Positions 19,721-24,350 of a DNA stretch of 24,350 nucleotides are shown here, in pieces. The notes under the pieces are model-generated. The model did not search any database and was not told where the DNA came from. It worked only from the letters and a program-made list of their open reading frames with translations. This DNA comes from Phallusia fumigata (lineage: Eukaryota > Chordata > Ascidiacea > Phlebobranchia > Ascidiidae). Position numbers and translations under genes: made by a program. The stretch's first letter is position 1. Every line of letters starts with the position of its first letter. The DNA lies in NCBI GenBank assembly GCA_008931825.1, contig QXVZ01017498.1, positions 1 through 24,350 of the forward strand, written 5' to 3'.

Positions 19721-19899
19721 GGTCAGTATTTCCAAAAACCTGAACAAGAAGTACAACTGCATGAGGATTTCCGTTTTAGAACAAAAAAAATAACCCCAAA
19801 ACAACAACAGATTAAAACATCATTAGATTGTGCGGTCAGTTTAATATTGACAATTGACACAACAGTTCACACATACTGGAATTGAACATTGGCTCTTAC

Positions 19900-20717
19900 A
19901 CAAGATATGTTTGTATTGTGTTCGCTTGTTTGGCTCCAAAGGTTTGTTGTGTGCACAAGTATTGCAACCATGCACATATGAATTGTATGTGGTAAGACTA
20001 ACTAAATATTGCTTTGTCATGCAATTTAATGATTTATCAACAGATATTTTTCATTTCATGGCACACATACATTTTCTAGTAAATTTCGGAAGTTGAAACA
20101 CAACCTTAATTTTACAGACTGGGAATTACTTAACAAACACTTCACAGGAAAATCTCATTACACAGTTCATGCATACACAATATTAAACATTATCTCAAAA
20201 TCAAAACAAGCTGCAAAATATCACATGCAAAAATATGAACTCCTAGTGTAGAGGTATCTTGGGCCCAAAAACAAAAAAATTGACTATGGTGTCAAATTAT
20301 CGACTACAATTAAAACGTACCAAAAACTTTGGCAGACAAACAGCTTTCTTACAGTGTAATGAATGTTTTGTAGTGCGGAATTAAAGGCAACAAGATACCA
20401 CTGAAATAATTAATTGATCATACTCATAAACATGCCAATGGCAGTAAAAAAGAAAAACAATTCATTAGGGAACAAAACTCAAAAGTGCTTTGTAACAAAA
20501 AGTACCTCGTCTTAATTAAATAGATGTGTAAGTTAAAATACCTTCAAGTTATGACAAAACACAAATTTCCAGTAGCCATAAAGTTGTCCAATTACACTAC
20601 AAGTCCTTTCATCATTCTTGCAGTGGCACATTCAAGTTCAATCAGTAACAGAGTTTGGTGTTAAATGGAAACACCACACCAAAGGCAATGCAACCGAAGC
20701 ACCCAGAAATCTGAGGT
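19900..20717. other. Intergenic, no gene seen
   Basis: AT-rich stretch downstream of SLC49A3 copy 1. No exon-like composition or family signature on either strand. Confidence 0.5.
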
Positions 20718-20719
20718 GA

Positions 20720-20725
20720 TTTATT
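20720..20725 (-). terminator. Poly(A) signal of SLC49A3 copy 1
   Basis: AATAAA on the minus strand (tttatt on plus), 93 bases past the TGA stop at 20818-20820. It is the first canonical hexamer downstream of the stop, which implies a 3' UTR of roughly 100-120 bases. Confidence 0.55.
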
Positions 20726-20817
20726 AACTATTTTTTACAAATCCAATAACAGAGAAAAGTGAAAGGCTTGAGCAATTTGCAATGTTTAAAAGTTTGGTTG
20801 CTTCATCAAATACAAAT

Positions 20818-22302
20818 TCATGCCTTTTTTTCTGGTGTGCTGATATCATCAACTGGTTTGCCTGCAAAAAATCCTGTGCCATTGCATGGCTGAGCTGTTT
20901 CAGCTTCTCCCGATTCAGCCAAAAGCCGATGATACTTGGTTCGGAAAAAAATCAGAAACACCAACAGGACAACACCAGCATAACCTGTCATTATATACAC
21001 TGGCAATGACATGTCATAGACATTGGTCGCAGGTCCCAGATTATCACTGGCACACTTTTGGTGTGTCTGTTGATCCTGTGGAATTTTGGTTCCAACTGAT
21101 TGCAGCACAAGCACAAGGATTATTCCTTGCAGTTGTCCAGACATGAACACAACACCTGAGCTTGTTGCCTCACCAACAGGGTATGTTGTCTCCACAGCAA
21201 GCTCATTGCCTATCGGGTAAACTGGAATGCCAAAAAATCCAAAGATTCCACAAATCACTGCGATTGCAACCCATTGATTAATGTGATTATGCAAGACAGC
21301 AAAGGCGACCAAAGCCATAACTGCAATAAGAAAACCTAGTTTGGTCACTTCAGTAAAACGTTTCGTTTTGTCAACAATTACACCAGCGATGCCAGACCCA
21401 ATAAAACCTGCTCCAATAAGTACACTGCCACACACAACCCCCACATAAAAGTCATCATATCCCCAAGGACAAAGAATTTGGGACAACAAAGTTGTTAAAA
21501 CACTGAACAAGGCAATCCCTGCTCCAACAGTTAAAGCTAGCAGCAAATACCTCCAATTTCGGAACAGAATCTTGACACCAGCCCAGAAACTTTCCGAACT
21601 TGTTGCAGCGCTAGATGATGGCGGTGTTGGGGGACTACTGCTCCACCAACCAAATGTAGCCATCAAAACAGCAATGTAAGCGGGTATGCTTTCAATGCCC
21701 AGCATAAAAAGCATATCGTCTGGTTTTGGGAGTAAAATTGGTGAAAGAATATTGCACAGCATAATACCCAAGGGGTTGGCCACAGTGGCAAGCATATTGG
21801 CTAAAGCTCTTTGGTCCTCACGAAACCATAAAGCAGCTAGTTTTGTTGGTGAAAACAACATGAACGGCTGGGCAAATGCTGCAATACATTGACCAAGAAA
21901 CAAAAGTGGAAGCATTGCAGAAGGTGCAATACCATCTATGGCACTGATAATACGTATCACACATCCAACAGCATTTAGCCAGGCCCCCAGAATAACTGAG
22001 AACCTTAATCCAATGCTATCAATAAGCCATGTGGCAACAATACCACAAGGAATGCCAGTAATCATAAACACCACAGATAGCCAGTTAATGGTATCAAGGT
22101 CGGTGTTATAAAAATTTGCAGCCTTGTAGGCGACAGGCCCAAAAGAAAGCCATGCCAAAGCATTGGATAAATTTAGAATACACAAGGTGGCTAGAAGAAA
22201 CCAGCGACGCTTATAGACATGATAGCGAGTCTCATTAGTTGTCAAAATCACTTCAGATCCAGCAGGAACATCATTTGTAGAACTAAAATCGTCCATTCTC
22301 AT
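20818..22302 (-). CDS. SLC49A3: SLC49A3 (MFSD7)-type MFS transporter, complete copy 1
   Basis: An uninterrupted 494-residue ORF with the layout of a 12-helix major facilitator protein. A short polar N-terminus precedes YKRRW and helix 1 (about residues 32-58), which contains SNALAWLSFGPVA. The cytosolic loop after helix 2 carries DSIGLR, followed by ILGAWLN. SPTKLAALWF (151-160) and ANPLG (175-179) follow. A Pro/Ser-rich central loop lies at about 222-238. The second half has DKTKRFTEVTK (311-321) and the hallmark ELAVETTYPVGEATSSG (367-383), then a last helix ending FFRTKYHRLLAESGE. These blocks match the SLC49 (FLVCR-related) family, closest to SLC49A3. Substrate is not inferable from sequence; the protein should sit in a membrane. 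It is slightly shorter than the vertebrate protein because the C-terminal tail is short. The body has no intron, unlike the multi-exon vertebrate gene. The start used is the first ATG after a 3' splice acceptor; an alternative start is described at 22307-22404. Confidence 0.93.
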   Translation of the reverse strand: MRMDDFSSTNDVPAGSEVILTTNETRYHVYKRRWFLLATLCILNLSNALAWLSFGPVAYKAANFYNTDLDTINWLSVVFMITGIPCGIVATWLIDSIGLRFSVILGAWLNAVGCVIRIISAIDGIAPSAMLPLLFLGQCIAAFAQPFMLFSPTKLAALWFREDQRALANMLATVANPLGIMLCNILSPILLPKPDDMLFMLGIESIPAYIAVLMATFGWWSSSPPTPPSSSAATSSESFWAGVKILFRNWRYLLLALTVGAGIALFSVLTTLLSQILCPWGYDDFYVGVVCGSVLIGAGFIGSGIAGVIVDKTKRFTEVTKLGFLIAVMALVAFAVLHNHINQWVAIAVICGIFGFFGIPVYPIGNELAVETTYPVGEATSSGVVFMSGQLQGIILVLVLQSVGTKIPQDQQTHQKCASDNLGPATNVYDMSLPVYIMTGYAGVVLLVFLIFFRTKYHRLLAESGEAETAQPCNGTGFFAGKPVDDISTPEKKA

Positions 22303-22306
22303 TTTC

Positions 22307-22404
22307 CTGATAACTTAAATCAGCATAAAAACGATAAACTATTAAGAATAAAGAAGTAGACAAACTAGCTGAAACAAAACAATACGTTTTATTACTTACG
22401 TCAT
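22307..22404 (-). other. Candidate 93-bp 5' intron and mini first coding exon of SLC49A3 copy 1
   Basis: Four bases before the ORF's ATG, the minus strand reads TTATCAG|GAAAATG, a usable 3' splice site at 22307-22308. Upstream is a very strong donor, AATGAC|GTAAGTAA (GT at 22399-22398). Together they define a 93-bp intron, 22307-22399. The five bases before the donor are ATGAC. Spliced on, they give ATG-ACG-AAA-ATG, in frame, adding Met-Thr-Lys before the predicted Met. The upstream ATG has T at -3, so it may be weak. Splice sites and frame are seen directly; use of this start is inference. Confidence 0.5.
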
Positions 22405-23087
22405 TAAGATTGTCGCAAAAGGACCCCAAAAAGTTTTGATTTTATACTGAACTCAACCATTGCAAAAAGTACTTTTTAAAGTATACATGGTAACACACTA
22501 ACACGTGCACTAATGTTGTAAGATTTCGTCAATACAAAATCAACCAGTTACGTTATATTCATGCATACAGCTTACACTCAAGATTTTAACGTCTTCCGCC
22601 GCCACAAGCACCAGCTAGGGCTACCACGAGTTCCGTTTTTACATGAGGAAACGCCTACAAAAAAACAATTTTTCATTTGGAATCAAGTGTGCTATAAACA
22701 GTATGGTTACAAAATACAATGGATGAGTGAAACGAAGTTTGACATTTTCGCTTAGTGATTCGCAAAAAGATACGTTGCTTTAGCTAAATCTGCGTAAATA
22801 ATAGTTTAATGGGTTGCAACAATGCCCATGGCCACCGAAGACATTAAAAATTAAAGTTAAAACAAAAAGTTTACCTTTTCTATCATCCAGTTAAAAAAAA
22901 ATAATTTTTGGACGCGACAGTTAAGCATGAATAATTTAGCATTGAAATCGTAGGTGTTAGCCAACCGTTTTGTTTCACTTCTTTTTTAGCAAACCAGAGA
23001 TCTTTATCGCCTGCCTGGGAAGACACAACACTTTTTACTGTTTGATTTTTAAAAATACGAAATTATTGTTTTGTAATGTTTTTTTTT
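22405..23087. other. Upstream region of SLC49A3 copy 1
   Basis: Probable 5' UTR and promoter of copy 1 followed by spacer towards copy 2. A locally CpG-rich spot (cgtcttccgccgcc near 22591-22604) lies about 200 bases upstream of the candidate first exon. No clear TATA box. Confidence 0.35.
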
Positions 23088-23196
23088 TGTAATGGGATAA
23101 GGCCCCTTCCAAATTTCCGAATTGTACGTTGAAGTAGGCTACTCCTGGAAAAAAAAATATTTTTACATTAATTTAGGCTGGCTATACGCTATTGAT
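23088..23196. repeat. 109-bp direct repeat, copy A (left of single N)
   Basis: Identical to 23198-23306 at offset 110, ending at the N at 23197, between the two SLC49A3 genes. Preceded by a T run. No mismatch seen. Confidence 0.97.
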
Positions 23197-23197
23197 N

Positions 23198-23306
23198 TGT
23201 AATGGGATAAGGCCCCTTCCAAATTTCCGAATTGTACGTTGAAGTAGGCTACTCCTGGAAAAAAAAATATTTTTACATTAATTTAGGCTGGCTATACGCT
23301 ATTGAT
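23198..23306. repeat. 109-bp direct repeat, copy B (right of single N)
   Basis: Exact second copy of 23088-23196, followed by unique sequence (ctgacctctaatcgcc). It means the spacing between the SLC49A3 paralogues is overstated by about 110 bases if the contigs truly overlap. Confidence 0.97.
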
Positions 23307-23402
23307 CTGACCTCTAATCGCCGTGTTTTATCGTTTTAATCTTCATGTCCCCTGTACCTTGTTTTATCCTACTTTCATTTTGGTACTTCACGACGTCACT
23401 AA

Positions 23403-23408
23403 TTTATT
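23403..23408 (-). terminator. Poly(A) signal of SLC49A3 copy 2
   Basis: AATAAA on the minus strand, about 170 bases beyond the stop at 23580. A plus-oriented retroposon-like tail lies between stop and signal, so it would be part of the 3' UTR if this signal is used. Confidence 0.45.
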
Positions 23409-23450
23409 CACATTTTCATTTTTACCTCACATATGTATGTAACCAACGAT

Positions 23451-23520
23451 TTGAACTGATGATGCACTTATGATGACAACAGCGATTGTCGAAACGTTTG
23501 AAATAAAATGTATTCACTAT
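23451..23520 (+). mobile_element. Retroposon-like 3' tail
   Basis: The string gatgacaacagcgattgtc (small stem GACAA/TTGTC) followed by gaaacgtttgaaataaaatg resembles the stem plus CGAAACGT plus A-rich tail found at 3' ends of several animal LINE/SINE families. No body is visible upstream, so this is a 5'-truncated copy or remnant in the 3' UTR region of SLC49A3 copy 2, antisense to it. Confidence 0.4.
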
Positions 23521-23579
23521 ATACAAATTCTTTGGCAGTTATGCTTTTGATTAAAACACAGAGAGTAACTGAAATAAAC

Positions 23580-24350
23580 TCAATCGTTTTTCGTGTTTAA
23601 GGGAGTTGTTTCTGATACTTGAGAAGCAGCTTCGTTATTTGTGTAGCGAGTTTCGGACAACTCTGCTTCTGCCAGAAGTCGATGATACTTGGTGCGAAAA
23701 AAAATCAGGTACAATATACAAACAAGACCGCCATAAGCGACCATAACATACACTGGAACTGACATATCAAATACCGCAGGAGGACCTCCATGGTTTCCAC
23801 TAGCACACTGCTGATGTTTTAATTCACTTATTTGTAGTTTTGTTGCAATGGATTGCATTACTAGAATAAGAATGACTCCCTGTAGCTGTCCAGAAATAAA
23901 AATCATTCCCGAGCTTGTAGCTTCACCCACTGGGTACGTCGTCTCCACAGCAAGCTCGTTGCCAATTGGGTAAACTGGAATGGCAAAAAATCCAAATATC
24001 CCACAAGCGACTGCAATGGCAGCCCATTGATTAGTTCGATTCTGCAAGACTGCGAAAGCCACCAAAGCACAGATTGCAATGGCAAACCCAGTTTTTGTTA
24101 TTTCGATAAAACGTTTCGTTTTGTCAACGATGGCGCCACCTATGCCAGCTCCAATAAAACCTGCTCCAATGAGAACGCCACCGCATATATTGCCAGCATA
24201 ATATGTGTTGTAACCCCAGGGGCAGAGTATTTGAGACAATAGAGTCACCAAAGAACTAAACAGACCGATTCCTGCACCAACTGTTGCTACCAGAAGTAAG
24301 TACATCCAATTTCGAGACAAACTTTTCAGTCCTTGTCCGAAACTTTCCGA
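23580..24350 (-). CDS. SLC49A3: SLC49A3-type MFS transporter, copy 2 (N-terminal part beyond window)
   Basis: An open frame from the window edge to a TGA at 23580, 256 residues, colinear with residues 238 to the end of copy 1. It begins SESFGQGLKSLSRNW and stays in phase to base 24350, so the true start lies outside and the TTG at 24320 is not a start. It shares NW-Y-LLLA-TVGAGI, LLSQILCPWGY, IVDKTKRF-E-TK, NELAVETTYPVGEATSSG and FFRTKYHRLLAE with copy 1. It covers the last six helices. Divergence is greatest in the extracellular loop before the last helix and in the tail, which ends ETTPLNTKND. It is head-to-tail with copy 1 and also lacks introns over the visible part. It is clearly a diverged paralogue, not an allele of copy 1. 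Confidence 0.92.
   Translation of the reverse strand, partial: SESFGQGLKSLSRNWMYLLLVATVGAGIGLFSSLVTLLSQILCPWGYNTYYAGNICGGVLIGAGFIGAGIGGAIVDKTKRFIEITKTGFAIAICALVAFAVLQNRTNQWAAIAVACGIFGFFAIPVYPIGNELAVETTYPVGEATSSGMIFISGQLQGVILILVMQSIATKLQISELKHQQCASGNHGGPPAVFDMSVPVYVMVAYGGLVCILYLIFFRTKYHRLLAEAELSETRYTNNEAASQVSETTPLNTKND

Noticed and set aside
20886..21892. Plus-strand ORFs across SLC49A3
   Set aside because: Antisense shadows of the transporter gene.
1..24350. CRISPR arrays, prokaryotic operons, toxin or defence systems
   Set aside because: No spaced repeats, Shine-Dalgarno-led gene runs or related families were seen; the window is spliced animal DNA.

Overview
The window is animal nuclear DNA. 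It is AT-rich and gene-sparse, with spliced exons that have GT/AG borders, a long CA microsatellite and decayed transposon ends. Four protein-coding segments can be named from their own residues, all on the minus strand: the first coding exon of a cAMP-dependent protein kinase (PKA) catalytic subunit, the last three coding exons of a SORL1/SorLA-type sorting receptor, and two head-to-tail copies of an SLC49A3 (MFSD7)-type major facilitator transporter, the second cut by the window end. The host is a metazoan, most likely an invertebrate. A tunicate-like genome would fit, but the lineage cannot be fixed from these exons.

Layout from left to right. Bases 1-13,030 hold no gene I can name. They contain a CpG-rich patch with a TATA-like box (about 1.2-1.85 kb), a possible terminal exon with a SET-like motif (2.96-3.19 kb), and two places (4.3-7.1 kb and 7.3-7.5 kb) where a stretch is repeated on either side of a single N. 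The PKA exon is at 13.03-13.08 kb. Its probable promoter and 5' exon lie in the CpG-richer stretch at 14.2-15.0 kb, and the rest of the kinase is presumably left of the window. The SORL1 3' end runs from a poly(A) signal at 15.04 kb to an FN3-encoding exon at 18.26 kb. Between 18.3 and 20.1 kb are hAT-like fragments and an unidentified coding-like stretch on the plus strand. The complete SLC49A3 gene is at 20.8-22.4 kb. A third N-junction repeat lies at 23.09-23.31 kb, and the second SLC49A3 copy starts at 23.58 kb and runs off the edge.

The named genes do not form a pathway. SORL1 is an endosome/trans-Golgi sorting receptor, PKA-C is the cAMP-activated kinase, and SLC49A3 is a membrane transporter. 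Three points deserve attention. (1) All three N's are flanked by exact or near-exact direct copies, so these are failed contig joins, not biology. (2) The PKA and SLC49A3 reading frames both begin a few bases after a 3' splice acceptor, and each has an in-frame ATG just before a strong donor upstream, so their true N-termini are in doubt. (3) The SLC49A3 pair may lie inside a SORL1 intron. I found no convincing new biological system here. The rest are leads of graded strength.
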